Counted from the first letter of the stretch, positions 16,941-26,688 are shown. The stretch is 64,000 nt of DNA from Pseudomonas chlororaphis (GCF_003731765.1 NZ_MOAL01000004.1:1550001-1614000), one strand, 5' to 3'. Program-made: numbers and translations. The notes: generated by a model not told the origin, from the letters alone.

Positions 16941-19441
16941 CATTGGCCGACAAACCAGCGGTAGTAGGGGTTGGCCCCATCGCCTTGCAACACCTCGCGA
17001 ATATCCCGGGCCCAGGCTTCGCGGTCGCCGTCGTAGGCGTGCAGGCTGGCGCGGTAGAACTGCATCAGGCGCTGGCCATGGGTGTTCATGCGCTGGGTGA
17101 AGTCGGCGCTGGCATTGAGCAGCGGTGCTGGCTGGCGCAGGTCCAGCAGGGCCGGCAGCACGCGGCTGATTTCCCGGGAGCGGACCCACGGCGCGTACTC
17201 GATGCGCGGCCGGTCGTCGGTCACCGCAGGTGCATCCCCGGCAAAGCGTTGCAGCCCCTGGCGGTCGGTGACCCAGGTGGCCAGCAGGGCGGCCGCCGAA
17301 CTGACCCCGACGTCTTGCAGGGCCGTGCGCACGCTGTCCTGGCGGAAGCGCTGTTCGATGCGCGTGGCGTCCAGTTCGATGGGCGCCAGGGAGCCCACCA
17401 GAAGCATCTCGTGAAACTCGCTGGTCCACAGGCTGGCGTAGGGGAACACCTCAAGAAAGCTCTGCACCAGGGCGCGCGAGTCGTCGATGTTCTGGGTCGG
17501 CAGGGGCAGCCATTGGGCCACCAGGCCCTGGTGCTCCAGGCGGCGTGCGGCCAGTTGGTAGAAGTCCGTGGAATACAGGTTGACCACCCCGGCCGCAGAA
17601 GGCGGAGGCGGTTCCAGGGTGATCAGGTCATAGCGTTGCGGGCTGCGCAGCAGTTCCTGGCGACCGTCCCGCAGGCGCAGGTCCAGGCGCGGGTCGGCTG
17701 CCGCCTGGTAGTTGCCCTTGAACAGCGGCGCCGCCTTGATCACCGACGGTAGCAACTCTGCCACCACCCGCTGTTCCAGTTCGGGGTAGCGCAGCAGGGC
17801 GCCGGCGGTGATCCCGGTGCCAAAGCCGATGACCAGGGCCGAGCGCGGCTGGCCGTTGTGGATCAGCAGCGGCAGCAGGGCCTGGATGCGCATGTAGCGC
17901 AGGGATGGCATGGCGTCGCCGGTGTTCGACACCCCCTGGATGTACAGACGCTGGAACGCTCGGCTGCCTTGGCCTTGGGTGACCACGGCGACGGTGCCGC
18001 CACGGCCTTCTTCGTAGAACGCCAACGGCGCATTGCGCGCCCCGGGCAGCAACTGCGCCAGGCGCTCCACTGGGGTCAGCCAGGCCACGGCCAGGGACAG
18101 CAGGGCCACGGCAATCACCCCCTGGCGCCGCCCGCGCGTCACGCCCTGGCCATGGCGCACGGCCAGGTAACCGACCCCGGCCGCCACCAGGGCCAGGAGG
18201 CCGAGGGTGCGCACCAGCCCCAGCAGGGGTATCAGCAGGAAGCCGCACAGGGCCACGCCGAGGATGCCCCCCAGGGTGTTCACCGCCACCACCGCGCCCA
18301 CATCCTGGCCGACCCGCTGCGGGCCTACGCACAGGCGCAAGGCCAGGGGGAAGGCGGCGCCCAGCAGCAGGGTTGGCACAAACACCATACACAGGGCCGC
18401 CACGGCAAAGCGTGCGCTCATGCCCAGCAACGGGCTGCCACCCAGGGCCAGCAGCGCGGCTTCGGCCTGGGTCTGGGCGAGGATCAGCCAGCGCCCCAGC
18501 AAGGCCACTTCGAGCAAGGCGAGCAAACCCGCGCCGGCGATCAACAGGCCGAACAGGCCCCAGGGATCACGCACCCGGTCGGCGCGGCGGGCCATCAGGC
18601 CGCTGCCGATAAACAGCCCGGCCAGGTAAGTGGCCAGCACCACCGCAAAGGCGTAGGTGCGGGTGCTCATGAACTGCACGATGGATTGGCTCCAGACCAC
18701 CTCGTAGCCCAGGGCCACGCCGCCGGCAACGGCGTAGAGCATCAGCGCCAGGCGCGCGGGCGCGGCGTCGCCCCGAGGCTTGGCCGTGGGCGGCGGCGCC
18801 AGGAGCGGTTGACAACCGAGGGCGCCGAGGGCCGCCAGCAGGTTGAGCAGGGCGGCAAACAGTGCACTGCCGCGCACCCCCAGGGTGGCGATCAGGACAA
18901 AGGCACTGAGCAGGGTGCCGACAATCGCGCCGGCGGTGTTGGCCGCATACAGGCGGCCACCGGCCTGGCCCAGTTGCCCGGGGTCGGCCGCCAGAGCGCG
19001 GACCAGCACCGGCAGGGTGCCGCCCATCAAGGTTGCCGGCAGGCCCACCAGCACCAGGGGCAGGGCCCAGGCCAGCAGGCCGACCTGTTGCTGCAAGGTG
19101 GCGAACAGCTCGGCGGCCTGACCCAGGCCCAGGGTCGCGCCGACCCCGAACAGGGCCACCAGCAATTCCAGCCCGGCGTACAGGCGCAGCGGATTGGCCA
19201 CCCGGTCGGCAACCCGGCCCAGCCACCAACCGCCCAATGCCAGCCCGGCAAAGAACGCGCTGATGCCGAGGGTGATGGCATACACCTCGACCCCGACCAC
19301 CAGCGACAGTTGCTTGATCCACAGCACCTGGTAAATCAGCGCCGCGGTGCCGGAAACGAACAACAGTAATGCCGGAAACAATCGCGCGCGGGTGCCCAGC
19401 ACGTGGCTGGCAAACTGTGGCCTTAAGAGGGGTGAACTCAT
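16940..19441 (-). CDS. Fused membrane/spermidine-synthase-like protein
   Basis: An 833-residue protein. The N-terminal 480 residues form many hydrophobic helices with MFS-like repeats. The C-terminal domain has a methyltransferase-like Rossmann fold as in spermidine synthase. The nucleotide-binding segment (SALVIGFGTGITAG, about residue 535) is recognisable. The usual acidic catalytic pair of SpeE is replaced by LEPPPP after YDLIT (about 620), so aminopropyl transfer is doubtful. Proteins of this architecture (COG4262-like) are annotated as fused MFS/spermidine synthase with no settled function. Membrane location is clear; the substrate is unknown. Confidence 0.85.
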   Translation of the reverse strand: MSSPLLRPQFASHVLGTRARLFPALLLFVSGTAALIYQVLWIKQLSLVVGVEVYAITLGISAFFAGLALGGWWLGRVADRVANPLRLYAGLELLVALFGVGATLGLGQAAELFATLQQQVGLLAWALPLVLVGLPATLMGGTLPVLVRALAADPGQLGQAGGRLYAANTAGAIVGTLLSAFVLIATLGVRGSALFAALLNLLAALGALGCQPLLAPPPTAKPRGDAAPARLALMLYAVAGGVALGYEVVWSQSIVQFMSTRTYAFAVVLATYLAGLFIGSGLMARRADRVRDPWGLFGLLIAGAGLLALLEVALLGRWLILAQTQAEAALLALGGSPLLGMSARFAVAALCMVFVPTLLLGAAFPLALRLCVGPQRVGQDVGAVVAVNTLGGILGVALCGFLLIPLLGLVRTLGLLALVAAGVGYLAVRHGQGVTRGRRQGVIAVALLSLAVAWLTPVERLAQLLPGARNAPLAFYEEGRGGTVAVVTQGQGSRAFQRLYIQGVSNTGDAMPSLRYMRIQALLPLLIHNGQPRSALVIGFGTGITAGALLRYPELEQRVVAELLPSVIKAAPLFKGNYQAAADPRLDLRLRDGRQELLRSPQRYDLITLEPPPPSAAGVVNLYSTDFYQLAARRLEHQGLVAQWLPLPTQNIDDSRALVQSFLEVFPYASLWTSEFHEMLLVGSLAPIELDATRIEQRFRQDSVRTALQDVGVSSAAALLATWVTDRQGLQRFAGDAPAVTDDRPRIEYAPWVRSREISRVLPALLDLRQPAPLLNASADFTQRMNTHGQRLMQFYRASLHAYDGDREAWARDIREVLQGDGANPYYRWFVGQ

Positions 19442-19512
19442 GTTCCATGGCCTTATGCAGAAGTCGAAACAATCGATGGCCGCCCAAGGTTAGTACACAG
19501 CGGCCCTTAGCG

Positions 19513-20090
19513 TTGTAGGCGCTGGCTTGCCAGCGATGGCGATCTCAAAGTATGCACAAACCCCAAGGGCCCCATCGCCGGCAAGCCGGCTCCTACGGGA
19601 AACAGGCGATGCCAAATAGAGAGTCCGCCCCGGCCGTTGTAGGAGCTGGCTTGCCAGCGATGGCGGTCTCAAAGCATGCACAAACCCCAAGGGCCCCATC
19701 GCCGGCAAGCCGGCTCCTACGGGAAACAGGCGATGCCACATCGAGAGCCCACCCCGGCCGTTGTAGGCGCTGGCTTGCCAGCGATGGCGATCTCAAAGCA
19801 TGCACAAACCCCAAGGGCCCTATCGCCGGCAAGCCGGCTCCTACGGGAAACAGGCGATGCCCACATCGAGAGCCCGCCCCGGCCGTTGTAGGAGCTGGCT
19901 TGCCAGCGATGGCGCTCTTAAGCCGTGCTCAAACCCAAGGGCCCCATCGCCGGCAAGCCGGCTCCTACGGGAAACAGGCGATGCCAAATAGAGAGTCCGC
20001 CCCGGCCCTTGTAGGAGCTGGCTTGCCAGCGATGGCGGTCTCAAATCGTGCTCAAACCAGAGGGCCGCTTCGCCAGCAAGCCACCCTTGA
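19513..20090. repeat. Tandem REP-pair array 1 (five units, about 124 bp)
   Basis: Five units start at about 19515, 19639, 19763, 19888 and 20011. Each holds a REP in one orientation (GTAGGAGCTGGCTTGCCAGC or a variant), a spacer of about 25 bases, the inverted REP (GCCGGCAAGCCGGCTCCTAC) and a conserved non-REP linker containing GGCGATGCCA. The last unit has a degenerate second half. The linker is repeated too, so the whole unit was amplified. Open frames through the array are artefacts. Confidence 0.95.
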
Positions 20091-20120
20091 AAAGGGCACC
20101 GCCCGGTGGTCCGGGCGGTG
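20090..20120 (-). terminator. Terminator of the arylsulfatase gene
   Basis: A ten-pair stem (CACCGCCCGG at 20097-20106, complement at 20111-20120) with a TGGT loop. On the minus strand it is followed after three bases by TTTT. It begins three bases past the arylsulfatase stop and so marks the end of the long minus-strand gene run. Confidence 0.8.
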
Positions 20121-20123
20121 GGT

Positions 20124-21710
20124 TTACTGGGCCGGTTGGGCCTTCATTTTTTCGGCAATCTTGGCATCCACCGCTTCGCGGATCTGGTCGATGCTGAAGC
20201 TCGCCGGTTTCTGGCTGGGCGGGTACTCGATAAAGGTCTGCAGGAACTTAGCCGCTTTGGTGGTGGCCACGGCGACCAGGTACACGTTCTTGGTCGACCA
20301 GTCGTAATACTGGTCGGAAACCACGTCGGCACGTTCATAGGGGTCCATGCGCAGGTTGAAGATCTTCGGCACCCGCAGCGGTGTGAACGGGTTGCTCCAC
20401 ACCGCAAAACCGCCCGGCGCACGCTGTTCGGCGAACACCGCTTTCCAGTTGCCGAAGCGCATCGAGACCAGCATGCCGTCGTCGTTGAAGTAGTAGAACT
20501 CCTTGCGCTCGCCGGCAGGCTGTTGCCCGGTCAGGTAGGGCAGTTGGTTATAGCCGTCCAGGTGCACCTTGAAGTTGGCCCCGCCCGTGCTGGGCGCCCA
20601 GCCTTTGAGCAGCTTGTCCTTGACCTCGGTGTCACCCGCCGCCGCGAGCAGGGTGGGGAACCAGTCGAGGCCGGAGAACATTTCATTGGAGACCTCCCCG
20701 GGCTTGATCTTGCCCGGCCAGCGAATCATCGCCGGCACCCGGTAGGCGCCTTCCCAGTTGGAGTTCTTCTCGTTGCGGAACGGTGTGGTCGCCGCGTCCG
20801 GCCAGGAGAACTGGTTGGGGCCGTTGTCGGTGGTGTAGACCACGATGGTGTTGTCGGTGATCTTCAGGTCGTCGAGGGTCTTCAACAGTTTGCCGACGTC
20901 GCCGTCATGCTCGACCATGCCGTCCGCGTACTCGTTGCCGGGCATGCCGCTCTGGCCCTTCATCGAGTCGCGCACATGGGTGAACAGGTGCATGCGCGTG
21001 GTGTTCATCCAGACGAAGAACGGCTTGTCGGCCTTGGCCTGTTTCTCGATAAAGGCCTGGGCCGCGGCAGTGGTTTCGTCGTCGATGGTTTCCATGCGCT
21101 TGGTGGTCAGGGCGCCGGTGTCTTCGACCTTGCCGTCGGCGAAGCTGTGGATCACCCCGCGTGGCGAGTTGGCCTTGACGAAGTCGGGGTCATCCTTGGG
21201 CCAGTAGGGGCGCTCGGGTTCCTCTTCGGCGTTGAGGTGGTAGAGGTTGCCGAAGAACTCGTCGAAGCCGTGCTGGGTGGGCAGGTATTCATCCTTGTCG
21301 CCCAGGTGGTTCTTGCCGAACTGGCCGGTGGCATAGCCCTGGGACTTGAGCGCCTGGGCGATGGTGATGTCGCGTTTTTGCAGGCCCACGGTGGCGCCGG
21401 GCGCACCCACCTTGGACAGGCCCGTGCGCAGCGGCGTCTGCCCAGTGATAAAGGACGAACGCCCGGCGGTGCAGCTGTTCTCCGCGTAATAGTCGGTGAA
21501 CAACATACCTTCCTTGGCAATCCGGTCGATGTTCGGCGTCTTGTAGCCGACCACACCCATGGAATAGGCGCTGATGTTGGTCTGGCCGATGTCGTCGCCG
21601 AAAATCACCAGGATGTTGGGCTTTTCAGCCGCCCCGGCGGTTGCCGAGAGGGCCATCACCGAGGCCGCCAGCAGCGCGGCCTGAGGTAACCACTTGCGTA
21701 TGCGAGTCAT
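20124..21710 (-). CDS. Periplasmic arylsulfatase
   Basis: A 528-residue type I sulfatase that hydrolyses sulfate esters, probably in the periplasm. A signal peptide (about residues 1-28, cleaved near AGAAEK) precedes the alkaline-phosphatase-fold domain. The metal-binding start NILVIFGDD (about 32-40) and the formylglycine motif Cys80-Thr-Ala-Gly-Arg84 (CxAxR form) are intact. TTDNGPNQ, the second metal segment, lies near 305. Cys80 needs oxidation by a formylglycine-generating enzyme, which is not in this window. The gene is followed by a strong terminator and preceded, 72 bp upstream, by a HAD phosphatase gene. Confidence 0.95.
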   Translation of the reverse strand: MTRIRKWLPQAALLAASVMALSATAGAAEKPNILVIFGDDIGQTNISAYSMGVVGYKTPNIDRIAKEGMLFTDYYAENSCTAGRSSFITGQTPLRTGLSKVGAPGATVGLQKRDITIAQALKSQGYATGQFGKNHLGDKDEYLPTQHGFDEFFGNLYHLNAEEEPERPYWPKDDPDFVKANSPRGVIHSFADGKVEDTGALTTKRMETIDDETTAAAQAFIEKQAKADKPFFVWMNTTRMHLFTHVRDSMKGQSGMPGNEYADGMVEHDGDVGKLLKTLDDLKITDNTIVVYTTDNGPNQFSWPDAATTPFRNEKNSNWEGAYRVPAMIRWPGKIKPGEVSNEMFSGLDWFPTLLAAAGDTEVKDKLLKGWAPSTGGANFKVHLDGYNQLPYLTGQQPAGERKEFYYFNDDGMLVSMRFGNWKAVFAEQRAPGGFAVWSNPFTPLRVPKIFNLRMDPYERADVVSDQYYDWSTKNVYLVAVATTKAAKFLQTFIEYPPSQKPASFSIDQIREAVDAKIAEKMKAQPAQ

Positions 21711-21782
21711 CTGACTTGCTCCTTTTTGCTTGAGTCGCGTTCGGCGACCAACGTTGAGTGCGGTCCTGCGTTACGTTTCTGG

Positions 21783-22805
21783 TTACTGCACTTGCTCGGG
21801 AGAGGCGCTCTCGAAGGGGTAGATCCGGCGCCATTCGGACGCCATGTCGACGATAGTCCAGCCTCGTTGTTTGGCTTCATCCAGGGCCTTGTCCAGGCGC
21901 CCGATTTGGGATTGACGGTCATAGGCCCACTCGCGCTTGGCGTCGGTGTGGTGCACCAGCCCCATAAAGCGCTTGCCACTGCCGGCGGCGGTCCACTGCA
22001 GCATTTGCAGGTCGCCGTCGGAGTTGCCGAAGGCCAGCAGCGGGCGCCGGCCGATCACTGCGTCGATGCTTTCCGGCTTGCCCGGGCCGTCGTCGTTGTG
22101 GGCCAGCTTGGGCGTGCGCAGGATCGACGGCTGGCCGTCCCTGAGCTGCCACTGGGTGACGAAGGTGGTGCCGATCACCTGTTCCGGGGGGATGCCGTAC
22201 ACCGTTTCGGCAAAGGCCCGCATAAAGGCCGTGTCGCCGCCAGAGACGATGTAGGTCTTGAAGTCCTGGCTGCGCAGGTAATCGAGCATCTCCAGCATCG
22301 GCTGGTAAATCATGTCGGTGTAGGGCTTGCCGGTTTTCGGGTGACGGGCCAGGCCGAGCCAGGCCTTGGCGTTGCCGATAAACGCCTCGGTGCTGATCCC
22401 GGTATGGGTCGCGGCGATGATCTGCAGCAGGCCGTTCATGCCGCTGGCGGCCAGGGCCTGATGGTCGTTTTCCAGCACCGCCTTGAACGGCTGGGTGGTT
22501 TTCCATTCCGGGTGCTGGGGCGCCAGACGCTTGACTTCGTCGAAGGCGAACAGCACCTGGAAGTAGGCCGGCTGCTCGCTCCACAGGGTGCCGTCGTTAT
22601 CGAATACGGCAATGCGTTCCTGGGGTTTGACGTAGTCCTTGCCGCCCTGGGTGGTGACCGCCTGGACGAATTCGATGATCCCGCGCTTGGTCGGTCCGTC
22701 GTTCCAGGAGGGCAAGGGGTCGTTAGCCTGGGCCAGTATCGGCAGGAGCAGAAGCAGCAGGCAGGCCAGGGCCTGGCGGGGGCGCAGTGGGTTGAATGGC
22801 GTCAT
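21783..22805 (-). CDS. Exported HAD-family phosphatase
   Basis: A 340-residue haloacid-dehalogenase-type hydrolase with a signal peptide (MTPFNPLRPRQALACLL..., cleaved near ILAQA). The HAD nucleophile motif is FDNDGTLW with Asp69 and Asp71. Motif II is YIVSGGD near 196, and the acidic motif IV is LLAFGNSDGDLQML near 265. It resembles the phosphoserine-phosphatase-like subgroup, but its export makes serine phosphate an unlikely substrate. The ATG at 22805 overlaps the stop of the BatD-like gene (ATGA) and has an AAGGA site, so it belongs to the same operon. Confidence 0.9.
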   Translation of the reverse strand: MTPFNPLRPRQALACLLLLLLPILAQANDPLPSWNDGPTKRGIIEFVQAVTTQGGKDYVKPQERIAVFDNDGTLWSEQPAYFQVLFAFDEVKRLAPQHPEWKTTQPFKAVLENDHQALAASGMNGLLQIIAATHTGISTEAFIGNAKAWLGLARHPKTGKPYTDMIYQPMLEMLDYLRSQDFKTYIVSGGDTAFMRAFAETVYGIPPEQVIGTTFVTQWQLRDGQPSILRTPKLAHNDDGPGKPESIDAVIGRRPLLAFGNSDGDLQMLQWTAAGSGKRFMGLVHHTDAKREWAYDRQSQIGRLDKALDEAKQRGWTIVDMASEWRRIYPFESASPEQVQ

Positions 22806-24112
22806 GGGAAGTCCTTCTCTTGACCGGGGTTGAGGGGGCGCAAGGCGTGGGCGGTGCTGCGGTGGTGAGGGGTGGCTTGCCGGGCCAGACTGGGCAGGGC
22901 CTGGCGCAGTTGGCGCAAGGCGTCGGCGCGGTTGTCCTGGCGGCCGTAGCAGGCGCGCAACAGCCCTTGCAGGCGCGGGCCGAGGCTGGCCAGGTCGAGG
23001 CGGTGCTGCAGGCGTTTGCGCCACAGGTACAGGGCGCCGAACTGGCCCTGTTCGAGTTGCCCTGGAACCTGCCGCCAGGCGTACCCGGGGGATTGCTCCC
23101 AGGTGGCCCGGCGCGTGTGGCGCCAGCGCTGCAAGGCCTGCCGGGCGCGCTGCCACCACGGCCGGGCCAGGTAACCGCCGAGGCCCAGCAGCGCGCACAA
23201 GGCCAACAGGCCCAGCAGGTGCTGGGACAGCTGCAAACGGGTCGGCTGCCCCAGGCGCTTGAGGTCTTCGGTGATGGAGAAGACTGGCCGGTAGCCGCTG
23301 TTGGCCAGGGCCTCGAAGGTGTAGCCGGGCACTTGGGCCACCTGCAGTTGCTGCTGGCCGCTGTTCCACCATTTGACCTGGATCGGCGGCAGGCTGTGGT
23401 GGCCTTCGCGGTCGATGCGGTAGGTGACGCTGTCGATGCGTTGCCCGCCGCTGACGCCCCCGCGGCCGTCATCCAGGTTGCTGATGCGCGGTGGATGGGG
23501 GTAACGCCCCAGACCCGGGCTGTCGGCCAAGACCGGCGCTGGCAGGGACAGGCCTAGGGGCCCATCGGCTTGCAGGATCAGCCCCCGGGTCAGGCTGTCG
23601 CCGACCTTGAGCGGGGTGGCCGAGGCGCTGATCTTCTGGCTCAGACGCACCCCCTGGGCCACCAGCACCGTTTCCCCGGGGGCAACGCCCGGCACGGGGC
23701 GCGCGTTGAAGCGCAGGGGCTGGGTCTGGGCGCTGAGTTCGGTGCTGGCCTGGCCCGGGGTGGCGCGCACGGTGATGGCCGGGATCTCGAAGCTTTGCGC
23801 CTGCTGCGCGGTGATGCGGTAGGTGTAGCGCAAGCCGGTGAGGGTTTGGCCGTGCAGGTCTTGGGTCATGTGCTGGGCTTCGCTGCTTGGGGGCATGACC
23901 AGGGCTCCCTCAAGCTGCAGGGCCGGCAGTTGGGCGGCGCCGGTAAACCAGCTGTTGGTCAGCACATCCACTTGCAGTTGCAGGGTTTGTCCGACCACCA
24001 CGCTGTCGCCCGGGTCAAGATGGCTGTGCACCCACAGCTGAGGTTCATCCGCCAGGGCCACGCCGCTGAGCCAGATCCCCAGAACCAAGGTGGCGTATCG
24101 AAGGGCATTCAT
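22802..24112 (-). CDS. BatD-like membrane protein of the MoxR/VWA module
   Basis: A 436-residue protein with a signal peptide (MNALRYATLVLGIWLSGVALA), a periplasmic beta-rich region (about 22-285) and one membrane segment (LLGLLALCALLGLGGYLA, about 310) before a basic cytoplasmic tail. This is the BatD layout: Ig-like periplasmic modules anchored in the inner membrane. It overlaps both its neighbours by ATGA, showing tight operon structure. In studied systems Bat proteins act with MoxR ATPases in envelope-protein maturation or stress tolerance. The partner here is not known. Confidence 0.85.
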   Translation of the reverse strand: MNALRYATLVLGIWLSGVALADEPQLWVHSHLDPGDSVVVGQTLQLQVDVLTNSWFTGAAQLPALQLEGALVMPPSSEAQHMTQDLHGQTLTGLRYTYRITAQQAQSFEIPAITVRATPGQASTELSAQTQPLRFNARPVPGVAPGETVLVAQGVRLSQKISASATPLKVGDSLTRGLILQADGPLGLSLPAPVLADSPGLGRYPHPPRISNLDDGRGGVSGGQRIDSVTYRIDREGHHSLPPIQVKWWNSGQQQLQVAQVPGYTFEALANSGYRPVFSITEDLKRLGQPTRLQLSQHLLGLLALCALLGLGGYLARPWWQRARQALQRWRHTRRATWEQSPGYAWRQVPGQLEQGQFGALYLWRKRLQHRLDLASLGPRLQGLLRACYGRQDNRADALRQLRQALPSLARQATPHHRSTAHALRPLNPGQEKDFP

Positions 24113-25695
24113 GGCGTCACCGGCTGGGCGTCGAGGTCTTGCAGGCTGAACTTGTGCCGCAAAAACTGCGCCGGCGAGGTGCTGAGGTTCTGCAGCCACA
24201 GGTCGTCGTTGCTCGCCTGCTGGGTTTGCACGGCCTTGCTCTGGCCCTTGCCGGGCGCCTTGTCGAATTTGATGGCGTCAGGCTTGACCTCAGGGGCGTT
24301 CTGCTCGGCGCTCTCGGTGTCTTTTTTCAAGGCGATGGCCAGGGCCAGGTTGGTGCTGGCTTCGGGGAACTGGGGCTGCACCTTCAGGGCCTGTTGGTAG
24401 GCGGCGATGGCCTGGTCGAACTTGAAGCGCCGCACATGGATATTGCCCAGGTAGAAATACGCCGGCGCGCTGTCCAGCCGGGCAAAGCTGGCCAGGGCCA
24501 GGTCGTAGTCGGCGGCCTGGTAGGCGGCGATGCCTTTCCAGTAGGGGTCGACAAACAGCGCGGCCGCTGCCGGGTAGTGCCCGTGTTCGAAGGCCCAGCG
24601 GCCCTGCTGGTCAGGGGTGAAAAACGCATCGCTCAAAGCATTGGCTTCGGCGCTCGCCGGTGGCAGGCCCAGGCCCAGCGCCAGGATCAGGCTCGCCAGC
24701 CAGTTCAGGCTCCAGCCCCGGCGCACGCACACGCCGGCAATCAGCAGCAAGGGCCAGCACAGCCAGTAACCGGCGTCTTGCCATTGCAGTGTGTGCTCGG
24801 GGTCGCTGGCGGCTTCAAAGTGCTGCTGGGCGTGGCCTTCGATCCAGTCCAGGTCGTCGTCGTTGAGGGTCAGGCTGCCCAGAGGCGCATCCAGGGCCGA
24901 GGCCAGTTGCTTGAGGGCGGCACCGTCGAACGGCCCCAGGGCCGGGCGGCCGCTGCTGTCGGTGCGCGGTTGGCCGCTGGCGTCGCGGATGACCCCGCCG
25001 TCCTGACTGCCGGCGGCCAGGACCAGCACCTGTAACGGGCTGCCCTTGAGCCGTGCCGGCAGCCCGGCGAGCTGGGTGGTGTCAGCGCCGTCGGTGATCA
25101 GCAGCAGGCTGGCTGGGGTCGGTGGTGCCCCCAGCAGGCGCTTGGCCTGATCGATCACTGCGGCCACGTCCTTGCCGGGGCGTTCGATCAGGTCGCTGCT
25201 CAGGGCCTGGATAAAGCTGTCCAGCAGGGCCGGGTCGTCGGTGGCGGGCAGTACAAGATGGGCGCTGCCGGCATAGGCGATCAACGCGGTGCGGGCGCCG
25301 CTGCGGCGTTGGATCAGCTCATGCAGCTTGTGCTTGGCCGCCTCCAGGCGGGTCGGCGCCAGGTCGCTGGCGTCCATGCTCGGCGACAGGTCGAGGGCGA
25401 TGATCAGCGGCGCGCGGTTTTCCAGGAAGTCGGGGCGGTCCTGCTGCCAGGTCGGCCCGGCGGTCGCCAGCCCGCCCAGCACCAGCAAGGCGCAGGCCAG
25501 GTGCACCGGACGCAGGCGCTGGTGGTCCTCGGGGGTGATCAGCAAATGGGGCAGCAGGTGCGGGGCGATGTTGCCCCGCAGGCGCCGGCGCAGGTCGTGG
25601 TTGTGGCGCCAGAGCAGGGGCAGCAGGGCGCCGAACAGGCTCAGCAGCAGCCAGCCGGGGCGCAGGAAGTGCAGGGCGCTGAGGTTGATGTCCAT
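24109..25695 (-). CDS. VWA domain protein with TPR tail (BatB/BatC-like)
   Basis: A 528-residue inner-membrane protein. Two N-terminal membrane segments (about 12-30 and 63-80) precede a von Willebrand factor A domain with an intact metal site, DLSPSMD (DxSxS, about 101-107), and TDGADT near 190. A third membrane segment pair (about 300-345) is followed by TPR repeats (about 370-450) and a charged linker. The family combines BatB (VWA) and BatC (TPR) functions in one chain. It is adjacent to the BatA-like gene with no intergenic base, and it overlaps the BatD-like gene downstream. Confidence 0.88.
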   Translation of the reverse strand: MDINLSALHFLRPGWLLLSLFGALLPLLWRHNHDLRRRLRGNIAPHLLPHLLITPEDHQRLRPVHLACALLVLGGLATAGPTWQQDRPDFLENRAPLIIALDLSPSMDASDLAPTRLEAAKHKLHELIQRRSGARTALIAYAGSAHLVLPATDDPALLDSFIQALSSDLIERPGKDVAAVIDQAKRLLGAPPTPASLLLITDGADTTQLAGLPARLKGSPLQVLVLAAGSQDGGVIRDASGQPRTDSSGRPALGPFDGAALKQLASALDAPLGSLTLNDDDLDWIEGHAQQHFEAASDPEHTLQWQDAGYWLCWPLLLIAGVCVRRGWSLNWLASLILALGLGLPPASAEANALSDAFFTPDQQGRWAFEHGHYPAAAALFVDPYWKGIAAYQAADYDLALASFARLDSAPAYFYLGNIHVRRFKFDQAIAAYQQALKVQPQFPEASTNLALAIALKKDTESAEQNAPEVKPDAIKFDKAPGKGQSKAVQTQQASNDDLWLQNLSTSPAQFLRHKFSLQDLDAQPVTP

Positions 25696-26688
25696 TCAGG
25701 CCTCCTGCCGCTGGCGCGCGAGGGCCAGGTGCGGCCACAGCAGGGCCAGCAGGTGATACAGGGCCAGCAGGCCGATGGCCGCGCCCAGGGGCCAGAAGAA
25801 CAGGTCGCGCTTGGGCTGATGGCTGAGGGTCTGTACCTGGTGCGGTGTGATGCGGTCCAGGGTGGCGTAGACCTGGTCCAGGGCGTTGCGGTCCTCGGCA
25901 CGGAAATAGCGGCCGCCGGTGCTGCTGGCGATCTGTTGCAGGGCGCCGAGGTTGACCTTGGCCTCGCCGTCGGCATTCGGGTCGCCGATGCCGATGGTGT
26001 GGATCACCACCCCTTTGGCGGCGGCCATGGCGGCGGCGCGCTCGGGGGGGATGGCGCTGCTGGTGTCGTTGCCGTCGGTGAGCAGGATCAGCACTTTTTC
26101 CCGTTCATGGGCCTGGTCCAGCAGCTTCAGGGCCACGCCAATGGCATCGCCGATGGCAGTGTTGGGGCCGGCCATGCCGATGCCGGTGTCGTCCAGCAGC
26201 AGGTCGAGGCTGGCGTGGTCCAGGGTCAGGGGCGCCTGGGGATAGGCGCCGCTGCCGAACACGATCAGCCCCAGGCGGTCGTCCTTGCGCTGCTGGATAA
26301 AGCCGTGGACCACTTGCTTGACCGCGGCCAGGCGGTTGATTTTCTGGCCGTTGGCGTCGTTGAAGTCGGTGGTTTCCATGGACTGGGAAATGTCGATGGC
26401 CAGCATCAGGTCACGCACCGGTTGCTGGTGCACGATGGGTTTCTCCACCCACACCGGCCGTGCCGCCGCCAGCAGCACCAGGGCCCAGACCAGCAGGTTG
26501 AGCAGCCATTGCCCACGGTTTTCGCGGCTGCCAGCCTGTTGCGGGGCCTGGCCGATGGCCCGGCTCATGGCCCCAAAAAACGGCACCCGCACCGCACTGC
26601 GCGCTTCGCGGTAAGCCGGCAAATAGTGGTAGCCAAGCCAGGGCAGGGGCAGCAAGAGCAACAGCCAGGGGTAGTCAAACTGCCACAT
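25696..26688 (-). CDS. VWA domain protein (BatA-like)
   Basis: A 330-residue inner-membrane protein with N- and C-terminal membrane segments flanking a VWA domain. The metal-ion site DISQSM (DxSxS) is at about residues 98-103 and LLTDGNDTSS is near 202. The ATG at 26688 (MWQFDYPW) is chosen because GGGAG lies at good spacing; a start seven codons earlier lacks this. The upstream gene of the module is separated by about 725 bp of REP array, which is unusual for a Bat operon. Confidence 0.88.
   Translation of the reverse strand: MWQFDYPWLLLLLPLPWLGYHYLPAYREARSAVRVPFFGAMSRAIGQAPQQAGSRENRGQWLLNLLVWALVLLAAARPVWVEKPIVHQQPVRDLMLAIDISQSMETTDFNDANGQKINRLAAVKQVVHGFIQQRKDDRLGLIVFGSGAYPQAPLTLDHASLDLLLDDTGIGMAGPNTAIGDAIGVALKLLDQAHEREKVLILLTDGNDTSSAIPPERAAAMAAAKGVVIHTIGIGDPNADGEAKVNLGALQQIASSTGGRYFRAEDRNALDQVYATLDRITPHQVQTLSHQPKRDLFFWPLGAAIGLLALYHLLALLWPHLALARQRQEA

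Noticed and set aside
19552..20307. Open frames through REP array 1
   Set aside because: The repeated peptide text follows the 124-bp DNA period, so it is the repeat translated, not a protein with repeats. The same applies to frames through arrays 2 and 3.
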